NCBI GenBank assembly: GCA_003427395.1
Contig: BFEA01000978.1
Coordinates: 130,142-185,029 of the forward strand
Reading direction: 5' to 3'
Length of the DNA: 54,888 nucleotides
DNA from: Chara braunii
Lineage: Eukaryota > Streptophyta > Charophyceae > Charales > Characeae
Each line of letters begins with the position of its first letter. Position 1 is the first letter of the stretch. Positions 1 through 10,269 of this stretch are shown here, piece by piece. Position numbers and translations under genes: made by a program. The notes beneath the pieces were generated by a model. The model worked only from the letters and a program-made list of their open reading frames with translations. It was not told the origin of the DNA and did no database searches.

Positions 1-1
1 A

Positions 2-345
2 AAGGGGAAAGTTGCGATTCACATGGGAAAGGTAGGATGAACAAAACATGCACATTACACTACTCAAACACTACATTACACCAAGATAGAAGTTGCGATT
101 CATACCCAAGTGAAAGATGAAGAATGAGAGAGAAAATCACTCATATGAGCTCACATACACAAGGGGGAAAGTTGCGATTCACATGGGAGAGGTAGGATGG
201 ACAAAACAAACACATTACACTACTCAAACACTACATTAGACGAACATAGAAGTTGCGATTAATACCCAAGTGAAAGAACAAGTGAAAGATGAAGAATGAG
301 AGAGAAAATCACTCACATGAGCTCACATACAAAAGGGGGGGGAAA
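2..345. repeat. 160-bp direct tandem repeat, two units plus a partial third
   Basis: The block opening with an AAGTTGCGATTCACATGGG motif at about 9 recurs at about 169, and its last part (ACTCACATGAGCTCACATAC) returns just before 335. The second unit carries a short internal duplication (AAGTGAAAG twice near 270-290). Inside each unit the AAGTTGCGATT motif occurs twice. It is noncoding and looks like local satellite DNA. Confidence 0.75.
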
Positions 346-480
346 TAGAAAAAGAGGGAGAAAACGAAGGAGAAGTAGAAAAGGAGGAGGAAGAAGAAGA
401 AGAAGAAGAAGAAGAAGAAGAAGAAGAAGAAGAAGGATGGAGGAGGAAGGTGAAGGAGAGGGAGAAGAGGAAGAAGAGAA
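346..480. repeat. Purine-rich (GAA)n microsatellite
   Basis: A run of AAG/GAA triplets flanked by purine-rich degenerate sequence. The Arg/Lys/Glu or Ser/Leu/Phe strings that it encodes in every frame are low-complexity artefacts, not genes. Confidence 0.9.
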
Positions 481-2040
481 GGGAGCAGAAGGGGAGGCAT
501 CTCTCCACTCACCTCTTGGCAGCCTTGGGATGAAGACCTTCACTCTTGATGAACTTCCTCTCACTTAGTTATGTCTTCTTTCCGCTCATTTAGCTAATGG
601 GAACCCTCTTAGCCTTGCATTTTTCTCACTAGCCTGGGAGTTATGGCGGATCACCTCCCTCACTACCATTAGCTTGTAGAGTCCTCCACACTAGCTCACA
701 GCCTCCTCTACACTGTCAAACTGGCAGGGGTTCCCCTCACTCCACTCCATGTGAGTCTAGAGCTCATACGGACACATTTGGGCAGCATGGGCACTCCTCA
801 TGCAAGTGTGAGTGTGGCGGACTGAATCCCCAGCTTATAGAGGCTGGGAAAAGTAGTCCGGCCAGCCCATGGGCCTCTCCAAGTGCCTCATACTGAACCA
901 AGGTACCCCCATGGCCAATTTTTACCTCTAGGCCTCTCCGGAGGCACCTGGGCCTCATTTTGGCCAGGTTCATGCAGTCCGAGTGGTTGGTACCAACTCG
1001 GACTGCCCTTTGGGCCTCTTTCCAACCTCACACCACTTGAAAAATGCTGCCCCCTTGAGTCCAAGGTACAAGGGGTAGCCTACTTGAGAAAAAAAGGCCT
1101 AATGGGCCTTCTTCTCGATTTTTCCAAATTTCGACCTTCCTTGGGTAGGCTGGAGCATTTTTCCATGTGGCGGCACATTTTCAGCCTTGGATCAGGCTGA
1201 AATCCAAGGCCCCTATTATTCTAAGCTACCCCATGGTGGTCCATGCTGCAAATTTGAGCTCATAAGCTCAATTTTTTAATTTTGGGTGCATCTCGCTCTC
1301 GTTTTGGGCCAAATGCACTCTTTCATCTTTTTCCACCTTTTGTTTCTTTCTATTTTGGGCTGCCACCTCATTCTGGAGCTAGTTGTTTTGGGCTGGCCCA
1401 CCAAAAACGGTTGTTTTCTCTCCACCATGAGATCTGATCTCAGATCCAAAGCCCAAAAAAAAACCGTTTTTTTTACTTTTTGCATTTTCTTTCATTTTGC
1501 CCTTTTTAATTCAGATTTTGTGGAGATATGGCCCCAATGGTCATATCTCAGCAATCCGACCTTCCCTCCTTGAATCTAGGAGGGGTGAGGTCATCATTGG
1601 GACATGGCAGTCCCTACCGCATGAATCGCAATGACCGACACATTTTCCTCCACCTATTTCTCCTCTTTTGTCTCATTCTCCCTCCATTTTCTCTCATTTT
1701 TCTTTTCTTTTTCTTTTATTTTGTTGTGACAAGTGTCAAATTGTCGTGCATTCTCTTTCTAGGCCTTAGAACCTTAATCATGGCCAGGTTCATGGCCGAC
1801 TGTTGGCCGTTACATCCCGGCCTACCAAGTTGGCATGCCCATGTCCCTAGGGGGCTCATTTCGCTCCCGTTAGCCTCCATTTTGAGCCTCTTTGACCCCG
1901 ATTTTTCAAGGCCGGCCTATTTCTTGCTTGGGGCCCTTTGAACTCTTGTTTTCCCATGCCTAGCTAGTCCGAGATATTTCGGACTGCCGGGCAACCCTCC
2001 CCTTATTTATTTTTCTTTGTTTTCACTTCCGTTTTCATCC
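481..2040. other. No gene recognised; repeat-derived noncoding sequence
   Basis: Short open frames only, all rich in Pro/Leu/Phe from pyrimidine-rich composition, with no motif I recognise. The notable structure is a palindrome at about 976-1006 (AGTCCGAGT, then GGTACC, then ACTCGGACT) and a related AGTCCG...CGGACT hairpin near 1966-1986. These belong to the dispersed hairpin family reported as a finding. Confidence 0.5.
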
Positions 2041-2044
2041 GTTT

Positions 2045-2160
2045 GAGCTCTACTAGTGCTTGCACTAGTGCTTGCACTAGTGGTGCTAATATTTTCCACC
2101 GTCGAGATCTTTGATCTTGGCGGTGCCGTTTGCTTTGCACGTCCACTACCTACCCTGGCT
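2045..2160. repeat. Copy 1 of a paralogous segment with ACTAGTGCTTGC palindromic repeats
   Basis: Three ACTAGT palindromes separated by GCTTGC are followed by a conserved stretch (TGGTGCTAATATTTT, then a GTCGAGATCT-like motif). The same arrangement, diverged, recurs at about 3988-4080. The pair shows that 2.0 and 4.0 kb are old duplicates within one repeat family. Confidence 0.6.
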
Positions 2161-3059
2161 AGTGGTTTCCCCTTCGGACACCTCAAGTTCCCGCCATTTC
2201 CTCACGCCAGTTCCATTTTTCCGTCCCGTCGGCGGTGCCGTCGACAACGCCCAATTTTCGACAATTTTTATTTCGGTCCATTTGGCCCCCGGCGTCATCC
2301 CGGTTGATGCCCAATTTTTATTTGGGACTTACCATGTCCCCGGCAGTCCCATTTCATTGTTCCCATGTGCCTCAAGGCCCTCAAGTGCGCCGTTTATTTT
2401 CCCGGCCGTAGGACCCTCGCCTCACCGTCACCATTTACCGTTATGCTCCCCTATGCCTACGGCACCGTTTTCTAGTCTTTTGGACGTACCGTGGCTTATT
2501 TCCCCCTAGGCCTAGCCATCCCCATGCAGTCCGTTATCTCTCGGACTGCATCCATGACCAATGTTCTAGTCCCACAGCCCCACGTCATGCCCCATGCCCA
2601 AGAAAAACGAAGCGTTAATTTTTCAAGGGCATCCGGACTCAATTTGGGCTTCCGGAGCCCCAAAAACTTGTGTTTTCCCCTACCTAAGCAGTCCGTTGCA
2701 ACTCGGAATGCAATTGGGGCTGTTTTCATTGTCCTAGTGCCCCACAACGAACCCCCAACTAAAAGAAAATAAAACGGCCAACTCCCAAGTGCACCCGGTC
2801 TCCATTTTGACTCCTGGTGCACCTAAAACATGTGTTTGGCCTCTCTCATGCAATCCGTTATTTTTCGGTTGCAAGGGGCCTTGATTTTCTTTGTTTTTCT
2901 CTGCATGAATCAAAGAAAATCAAAGTCCTTTGTAACCGCCACATACCCAAATGAATCTGGTCCAAAATGCCTTCCTTAGGTGACCGTTTTCGTCCATTAG
3001 TGCCCTTTTGACTTTCCCCTTTTTCTTTTCTTTTTCTTTTCTTTTCTTTTCTTCTCTTC

Positions 3060-3420
3060 CACTTGTGGACAGTAGGGACTTGTCAGTCCCTACTTGCTGT
3101 AGTCCCAACTGACGGCCAACTCACTTATCCTCTCTCACCTCCCATTTTCTTTTTCTTTTCATTTTCTTTGTGCATGCCAAGTGTCAACTAGCCGTTAAAG
3201 TCCTTTTCTTATTTTTCTTTTCTTTTATTTTATTTTTCCTCCTTTCTTGGACAGTTGGGACCTGGCAGTCCCTACTTGCTGCAGTCCCAACTGATGGCCA
3301 ACTCACTCATACTCTCTCATTCCCCTTGTCTTATTCTCCCACATTTTCTTTGTCTTTTTCTTTTTCTTTTTGTATGCCAAGTGTCAACTAGCCATTAAGG
3401 CATTTTTCTTGCCTCTTCCT
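3060..3420. repeat. Tandem duplication, unit about 180-200 bp
   Basis: The motif GGGAC(T/C)TG(T/G)CAGTCCCTACTT occurs near 3075 and 3257, and GCCAAGTGTCAACTAGCC occurs at 3176 and 3376, in the same order. The two units are separated by CT/TTTTC-rich spacers. It is noncoding, and the unit carries a short inverted GGGAC...GTCCC. Confidence 0.7.
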
Positions 3421-3499
3421 TTTAGCTTTGGCCCTTCCTATGCCCAAGGGCCAGTCCGTTATTTCTCGGGCTGCAGTTGTGGCCCTTTCATGCCCTTGG

Positions 3500-3784
3500 A
3501 ACAACCATTTCGTCAAAACGGACATATTATATTTTTTGAACAAAATCAAAACTGACTTTTTTTGCCAAAATCCGGTCGGAATTTTTTGCTCCTGGGGGTC
3601 TGGCGTTCCCAGAACACCCCCTACATGTATCTGGTCCATGGTTGAGACCAGATTGGTACCTGGTCTCAACCATAGACCAGATACATGTAGGGATTCCCAC
3701 GACCCCCAGAAGCAAAGGCAAAAAAAGTGAGTTTTGATTTCGTTCAAAAAATATAATATGTCCGTTTTGACCAAATAGTTGTTT
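3500..3784. mobile_element. Foldback/MITE-like element with long inverted arms
   Basis: The left arm from AACAAC at 3500 through GTCAAAACGGACATATTA continues to a centre near 3651. The right arm is its reverse complement back to GTTGTT at about 3783, so almost the whole 285 bp can fold on itself. The centre is GAGACCAG-ATTGGTAC-CTGGTCTC. Mismatches are scattered. There is no coding potential of its own. A TTGG on each side could be a short target duplication, but this is weak. It resembles a foldback or Mutator-like MITE; the superfamily is not assigned. Confidence 0.7.
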
Positions 3785-3987
3785 TGGGAGCCACCGTTTG
3801 CCCCTCTCTCTTCCAAACGGTAGGCCCCTATGCACCGATTTTCTCCGGGAGGCCTATTTTTCTCACGGAGCCCCTACGGGCTCCATTTTCTTGGGGGAGG
3901 CTAATCCGAGATTTTTCGGATTGCTCCCATGCCCCTAGCACTCATTTTTTTTACTTTTTTTTTTTTTTTTGCCTTCCCTCTTGCTCC

Positions 3988-4080
3988 CACTAGTGCTTGC
4001 TTGCACTAGTGGTGCAAATATTTTTGGCCGTCAAGATCTCCGATTTTAGCGGTGCATCTTGCTTTATTTATTTGCACCAC
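3988..4080. repeat. Copy 2 of the ACTAGTGCTTGC paralogous segment
   Basis: ACTAGTGCTTGCTTGCACTAGTGG, then a TGCAAATATTTTT stretch and GTCAAGATCT, match the order seen at 2045-2160 with substitutions. It is noncoding. Confidence 0.55.
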
Positions 4081-5819
4081 GTGCCGCGCCACCATTTTTT
4101 CTTGGTCGTCACAAGTCCCCGCCACTTGTCCCACATTAATCCCCGACACTAGTCTCGCCGGTACTTGTCCCGCTGGTACCGCATTTTTGCCTAGTCCCGT
4201 GTGGTCCCCGACGCTCTGTCTCACTGGTACATGTCCCGCCGGCTGTCTCGTTGACACTCTTGTCGTTTTTATACCTCACGACAGTCTCCTTCCCTCGTGC
4301 CTTCTTGCATCCCGTGCGCCGTCCTCCCCGGGTGCGGTCCTCACTTGGCCCATGGCCCCTCGGTCTTCTTGACGCTGCGTCCCAACGACCCTCTCGGCCT
4401 GGCTACCTTTTCTCATGCCGGCATCTTACGTACTATCTTTTTCTCTCGGCGGTCCTTCTCCTTTTCGGGGAAAGGATCGCCTTTGGCATTTTCTTGAGGT
4501 CATTTGCCGCCTTCTATTCCGTTAACTTCCTCGCGGTTCTATGGCCCCAGCGACTCCGCGCAGCCTCTAGATCCAAGTGCCTGTGCCTACGCCTTCGATT
4601 CTTTCATCCTCCTTGCCTCCGACTTTTCTCTGCCGTGGACCAACTGACCATATACAGTCTCTCGAGTGACGGGATGTTATTCGGGACTCACCGGTCCCGG
4701 CACCGTATTCGTGGATCAACAACTACGTTGAGTTGGAATCCACCTAACCGTTGCGGGTGGGTCTGTTTCGATTACTATGCACCGACTGTTACAGTTCCTG
4801 TGCACCGTCAATTGAAGAGCTGCAGTGTGTTTTATTGGTTGTATGACTACGTTTGTCGTGCTTGACTGCCGCGCACGGTTGCTGCGGGCGCCAATCCGAT
4901 AGAACTATTACATCGGGATTGTGGTTGGATAAAGAGCATTTCAGGCCGCGTATTGTTGCACAACCAGAGTTTGAAGCCGCGGCTTTGAAGGTGCTACTAA
5001 GCTTCTACAAGGAAGGTGTTGCTGGGTCTTGCTGCTATAGCTTTTTGAGCAGCATTATTTCGCTGTGCCTAGCCCACTGTGCACTGCTGTACCTCCACTG
5101 TTGTTTGGAGAGGACGTTCGGACGGACATGCAGAGTGAGGGAGATGAACCCATAGGCAACCAACAATTTCGTAAGAAGGAGGAGGACGCCGCTCGAAACC
5201 TCGTTTGGCAGCGGCCTGCATGGGAGGCTTGTGTGTGTGCCTCGGCAGCTTCTGCTGATGATTGTGGTCGGAGCCTGTGCGCTGAGCAAGGTAGCAGCTA
5301 CTGTTTGCCCGACACTAGCTGTTGAGCAGGCGCGGTTGCTGTATTTTGCCGAGTGCTGCCGAACCTGGCTGTTATACACAGTTGTTAAGCACTACTGTCG
5401 GCCGACGTGTTTCACTGAAGCATTGATTGAGCTTTGTTATGGCGGACGACCACTGTGCATAATGGGTCCCGTTGCACATTCTGCCTAATTGTTGCTGGGT
5501 TGCTGTGCGCTGCTGCACTACTAACCAGTACGGCTGTGCAAGATGTCATACGCTGGCTGCAATGCTGTGCCAGCCGCAGTTTCACTGCGTCTCGCTGTGC
5601 GATTTGCTGTGTACCTCTATAACTTGGACATGAGATCACACAAGGCCCATGCTGTGTGAGCATGGCTGTTTAGAGCCGCATGGCTGCAGCTTATCAGAGG
5701 AGTATTGAACCCTTGTGGAGAGGTGTAGAAAATGTTATTGCTGCAAATTGGGGAATTGTCAGAGACCTGACTATAGCAGTTTGATTCCGGGTTGACCAAG
5801 CTGTTACGTTGACCATCAT
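4081..5819. other. No gene recognised
   Basis: The longest open frame (4251-4865, + strand) gives 204 residues rich in Leu, Arg and Ser, with no domain I can name and no neighbouring exon structure. From about 4860 to 5800 the text is rich in GTTGCTG/CTGCTG words. It resembles, in reverse complement, the CAGCAGCCAGCAAC tract of the giant LTRs at 27.8 and 38.4 kb, so it may be the worn upstream part of LTR C. I could not align it convincingly. Confidence 0.4.
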
Positions 5820-6393
5820 TGCGGGGCCCTCAGGCGAGTGAAGGTATCAAGGCCCTCTCCTGAGAGTTGAGTTGTTCCCCTCTTGTATCTCGAGCGCCTG
5901 AAACCCCTCCTTCTGCCCTTCTTTCTCTAAGTCTAGTCTAAGGCTACGAGAGGAAGGCGGCAGGCGGGATTGCAATCCGTAGGACCGCAGCAAGACCTTG
6001 TGGGAGGTCCAGCCACCGATTGCGGAAGCTCTACCGGAGCCCTGGCGGGGTTCTGGAGGCAGGGAACTTCAGGTATAAGTTTCGTCTAACGCGTGTGATC
6101 CCTTCCCCTAACTGTTATCTTTGGGTTATTTGAGAACATAACTATGAAATATTATTACTTTTGTTTTTGTTATATATGTCAGGACACGTTTGTGAAAGGT
6201 TGAATCAACATCTATATGAGATATATCATCTATTCTTTTGAGTAAATTCAGACAAAATGAACTGGGGAAAGGTGGGAGAAAGGTATGTTGCATGCGTTTG
6301 ACCGGGTCAACCCAAGACGGAGCTCCTCTAAGTTGATGTGGACTTATTGCTGTGTTTTATTTATGATTGCTGGTCTGAATGTATGATCTTTTT

Positions 6394-7550
6394 AGGACTG
6401 GGCCTATCCTAAGTTGGACGGTCCAGTCGCTGTTTCTTTTGAGGGTTTCTAAACAGGAAGATGAGCACCCTAGGTTGGGAGGACTCAAAATCCTGATGTT
6501 TCTTTTGGGTTATTGAAAACAAAGTTGGGGATATTCTAAGTTGCGTAGACCCAGTTCTGTGTGTGTTTGCTTCTGATGGGGACACAGGCATAAGACTAAG
6601 CGTACCCCTAAGTTGGGGCGGCTTAGTCATGAGCTATGAACTTAATGGTAAACCAAAGTATAAAATTTGATACATATATTATATGAACTTATATTATCTG
6701 GCAGACCGGGCACCCTAAGTTGGGAAAGGCAGTCAGTAAATCAGGTAGAACAAAAAGAGAGGCAAAGCAAGTGCATAATATAATGAAGGTAACTCGGGCA
6801 GGCTGAGCGTACCCTTAAGTTAGGGCGGTTCAGTCTTATGCTCGTGATAATATAAAAATGCAGAGAGTTAGTATAAATCTTCATTTATTTTCCCTTTTAA
6901 ACACAAGGCAGAATTGGATGTGTCCCTAAGTTGGGTAGGTCTGATTATCTGTCTAACAAGAGAGAAAAATATAAAGTTTGTGCAAGTGTATTAATGGTTG
7001 TTCTCTTATATTGTCGTTGCGGAGACTAAGCGAACCCTTAAGTTGGGGCGGCTTAGCCATGCGTCATTTGTGATTGTTCAGGCCGGTCAAGCGTACCCTT
7101 AAGTTAGGGCAGCCTGGTCACATTGTCTTATGTGCTCTAAAACTGTTTAGGCTAGCTAGGCGTACCCTTAAGTTAGGGCGGCCTAGTGATATGCCCTTGT
7201 CGTTGACGTGATGTAGGTTGGACGTACCCTTAAGTTAGGGCGGTCCGACCTTTTGTCGTTCGTATTTGTTTTAGGCAGGTTAGACACACCCTCAAGTTGG
7301 GGCAGTTTAATCCTATACCCTACGTAAACTTCATTTAAGGATGACTAGACATACGCTTAAGTTAGGAAAGTCTAGTTTTATGCTTCATGTCGTAAGTTAA
7401 GCAAAAGCCAGACGTACCCTTAAGTTAGGGCGGTCTGGTCATATGTTTTATGACTAGAGTCGATGTGGTGTTAGACATACGTTTAAGTTAGGGCAGTCGA
7501 TGTGGTGTTGACGTGATGTAGGTTGAACATACCCTTAAGTTAGGGCAGGG
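6394..7550 (+). repeat. Array of about 13-16 hairpins with conserved core and variable stems (LTR C)
   Basis: A unit with core GTACCCTTAAGTTAGGGCGG (diverging to CCTAAGTTGGG) recurs every 30-120 bp. Each core sits between short inverted repeats, and the stems differ between units: GACTGG/CCAGTC at 6396-6428, GACTAAGC/GCTTAGTC at 6594-6628, CTAGGC/GCCTAG at 7156-7186, AGGTTGGAC/GTCCGACCT at 7215-7251, ACTAGAC/GTCTAGT at 7344-7376 and CCAGAC/GTCTGG at 7408-7438. Units near 6801, 7026 and 7278 also pair over 6-8 positions, with G-T wobbles on this strand. This fits structured RNA in the element transcript. The function is unknown. Confidence 0.8.
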
Positions 7551-8067
7551 AACATACAAAGGGGGAAGAACTGAGTGATCTAACGAACTACTTGGGTGAA
7601 ACTGATGTGGGATTGTGAGAGATAATGTGGGATTGCGAGAGATGTTTATTTATGTTTGTTTGTGGGATCTCACTCTGGGGCGTCTTTTCGATAGGTTAGC
7701 TGCTTAGATGCTCGCCAAGTGCAAGAGCTATGGATGATGGGAGGGAGAGCTTGGGATAAAGATAGGACTGACCTTACTTGAGGTTAGAATTGACGATAGC
7801 TCACGATACCATCTTCTGAAAGGGGATCGTGTAAACTATCTTCAATTTTAACTATCAAAGCAAGTGTCAGAAGTTAGTCTGAAGTATAACTTTGCTTTGT
7901 CTTTTGTTTTCATCTTAGTATAAATCTTGACAGCCTCCTGTTCGTACGGGAAGCGCTGCCGAAATTTCTACAAATCTGAAAGATTTCGCTATTTTTGGAC
8001 TTATAGAAATTATGAGAAGACACTTTTCGTACGGGAATCCCTGCCGAAATTTTGTAGAATTTGAAGA

Positions 8068-8196
8068 GTTAGATTATTTTCAGCTAGGAGAAATCTAGCA
8101 ACCTAAACATGTTAGATTATTTTCAGCTAGGCGGAATCTGGCAACCTAAACAGGTTAGATTATTTTCAGCTAGGAAAAATCTGGCAACCCATCCTG
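8068..8196. repeat. 43-bp tandem repeat, three units
   Basis: GTTAGATTATTTTCAGCTAG starts at 8068, 8111 and 8154, giving an exact 43-bp period with a few substitutions. The array lies between two copies of the CTGCCGAAATTT motif within LTR C and is absent from the LTRs at 24 and 35 kb, so it is a local expansion. Confidence 0.85.
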
Positions 8197-9412
8197 TTTA
8201 GGGGATATGCTGCCGAAATTTCTTACATTTTTAGATAAACATCAGAGGTCAGTTAGGAAGGTAGGATTATTTCTTGATCACTCAAGCATGGCTTGGGTAC
8301 TGGCCTGTGCTGCATTGCAGGTCACCTTTATTTATATTGATTCAAGGCTTGACTATCTTCAAGCTGATCCTACAAGGATCACCTTCTGTTATCCTTAGAT
8401 AACATGTCGGTTTCCGACTCAACTCTAATCCACTCTTGCTACTCAACCTAAAGGCTTTCACATTGTGGTTTGATTTGTTTCGTTGTGTTTTTACTCGGAC
8501 TTTAATTGAATGGCCATTTATTAAAGATGCTGTGTATTTTACTTCGAAAGTTGCACAAAGAGTGAGGCTTGTATGACTAAGTCGAGGGGTGTGAGTGCAA
8601 TAATGGTTGAAGTTGACCCTGTGTAGTGCATGGACTTTTGGTTGAATCTTTGATGTGATTGCAGGTATGTTTGGTGATTCGGACTTTGGATTTTACTGCC
8701 TACGATCACTTAAGTATACATGGTTAAGAGGAATCCCACCGTGATTGTGAGAAATGATCGTCACATATTTATAACCTACTATATATATGTACATACATAC
8801 GTGTTGGATATTCGCACGACCTATTGTGACCATGTGCAAGGGTTAAACAAATTATACTTTAAGGGAGAAGGGAGATTCCCCTTTCATCCTTTTTGCCTTT
8901 TGAATTTTATAGTTGAACGTTATAGTCCGTGGCAGCCGTCAAAGTCAAACCCCTTGATTTCTCTCGAGGCCCTGGATGATGGAGCTTGCCTCCTAGGCCA
9001 CGAGAGCTGACTGCCACCACAGGGATGAACCTGTGTACAACCCACTCTCCGCATGGTGCAGAAGAGGGTGTGGTGATCAACCGCCTTGGCCGTTTGTCTA
9101 GCGTCGGGAGATTAGCCCCTCAAGGCGCATGTCAGCCAACACTTGAGTGTCGAACGTGACCCTCGAGATTATCGAAGGTCGGGCGATTATGGGTACTACA
9201 TAGTACTCCATTGTTGCGAATGCTCGCATATGCACGCATGGTTGGTTAATATGAGGAGGTCATACGTCCGGTCAACTTTTTATACTAAGTTCAGCGCGCG
9301 ATGCTTATCTGACTGTAGCTTCAGAAGGTTATCGGTCGGATACTGAAGGGACTAGGAGTATGGTTGTATTGTTATGTTGTTGTGTTGTTTTGTTTTTGTA
9401 TTTGTGTGAGTG

Positions 9413-9826
9413 TTGTGGTGTAATGCGTGGTATGTAGGATGCGTCCTAGTTGACCGACAACGAATCGTGTTTGGGACCTCAGCCCCCCAGTGCGTCGATT
9501 CTCGTGCGGGTTCGATTTTTGGCGCGTACCTCCTATGCTACAGCGAACGAGAAACGCCCTCGGCAAGGGCACCTCTGCGATTGCATACGAAAAGCCTTCG
9601 CATGTGGTTCAGTAGCTCGGCGGGGATACGTCCACCTAAGGGATGGTGACAGCTCCCGCAGGTGGAGGTAAGCGGTGCCTCGCGTGACCCTAACCTGTCG
9701 TAGGGGCTCGCGAGAGGTACGGGTGGCGCACTCGGCCGGAGCAGCAAACGCTCTCCGCGACAAGTCCTGCCAAATCCTGCATGATGTGGCCAGGAGGGTC
9801 CCCATGCGGGACCGATGCGCGCGACA
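9413..9826 (+). repeat. LTR terminal module, first tandem copy (LTR C)
   Basis: About 414 bp running from the GTGGTATGTAGGATGCGTCC region to GCGCGACA. Landmarks are an AGCCCCCCAG block, CAGCGAACGAGAAA, CTCGGCGGGGATACG, GGTGACAGCTCCC, CCTGTCGTAGGGGCTCGCGA and a final GACA. The adjacent copy at 9827-10269 repeats the same landmarks in order. It is noncoding and is likely the 3' end region of the LTR. Confidence 0.8.
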
Positions 9827-10269
9827 GTGTGGCGTGTGGGATACATCATGGTCGACCGACGACGGGTCGCGCTTGGGACTTCAGCCCCCCCAAGGTGTCG
9901 GTTCGTGTGCGGGTCTGATAGAGGCGTATTACCGCGCGTACCCCCTATGTTATTGCGAACGAGAAATGCCCTCGGCTGGTCCACCTCTGTGATTGCAGCT
10001 GATCAGCTTTCGTACTGTGGACTGGTAACTCGGCGGGGATACGCCCACCGAAGGGAGGTGACAGCTCCTGTAAGATGGAGGTAAGTCGTGCCTCGCGTAG
10101 GCCCTATCCTGTCGTAGGGGCTCGCGAGAGGTATGGCTGGCGCACTCTGTCGGAGCGGCTTGCGGAAGCTCCATGTATATTCGTGACGAAGGAATAAACC
10201 AACTCCTGCGTGACGAGGCCGGGAGGGTCCCACGCTGCCCTGTGTGGTGCAGGACCGATGCGCTCGACA
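9827..10269 (+). repeat. LTR terminal module, second tandem copy, ending CTCGACA
   Basis: It repeats the landmarks of 9413-9826 with about 30 extra bases. It is the closer match to the ends of the two giant LTRs at 23834 and 34381 (reverse strand): CTCCTGCGTGACGAGGCCGG, GGACCGATGCGCTCGACA. The CA end is where an LTR should stop. Confidence 0.8.

Larger units (their letters stand above)
5820..10269 (+). mobile_element. LTR C: diverged copy of the giant LTR family, + orientation, 5' part missing or unalignable
   Basis: From a CCCTCAGGCGAGTGAAGGTATCAAG-like stretch at about 5827 onward, this region is the reverse complement of the two long repeats at 23.8-31.0 and 34.4-42.5 kb. It has the same order of landmarks: the CGGCAGGCGGGATTGCAA stretch near 5960, the hairpin array at 6.4-7.55 kb, the CTGCCGAAATTT motifs at 7.94-8.22 kb, the TGTTATC...GATAACA palindrome at 8387, and the terminal module ending GCGCTCGACA at 10269. 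No primer binding site follows 10269, so it is a solo or broken LTR. It does not appear to be the LTR of the chromovirus downstream. Confidence 0.75.

Noticed and set aside
4251-4865. 204-codon open frame on the + strand
   Set aside because: No recognisable domain, composition follows the local GC and pyrimidine bias, and no exon borders or neighbours support it.
6390-7550. Hairpin array as a CRISPR array
   Set aside because: Units are irregularly spaced, the conserved part is the loop core and not a direct repeat with unique spacers, there are no cas genes, and the setting is a eukaryotic LTR.
8720-9010. 96-codon open frame inside LTR C
   Set aside because: The homologous positions in LTRs A and B do not keep it open, so it is a chance frame in an LTR.
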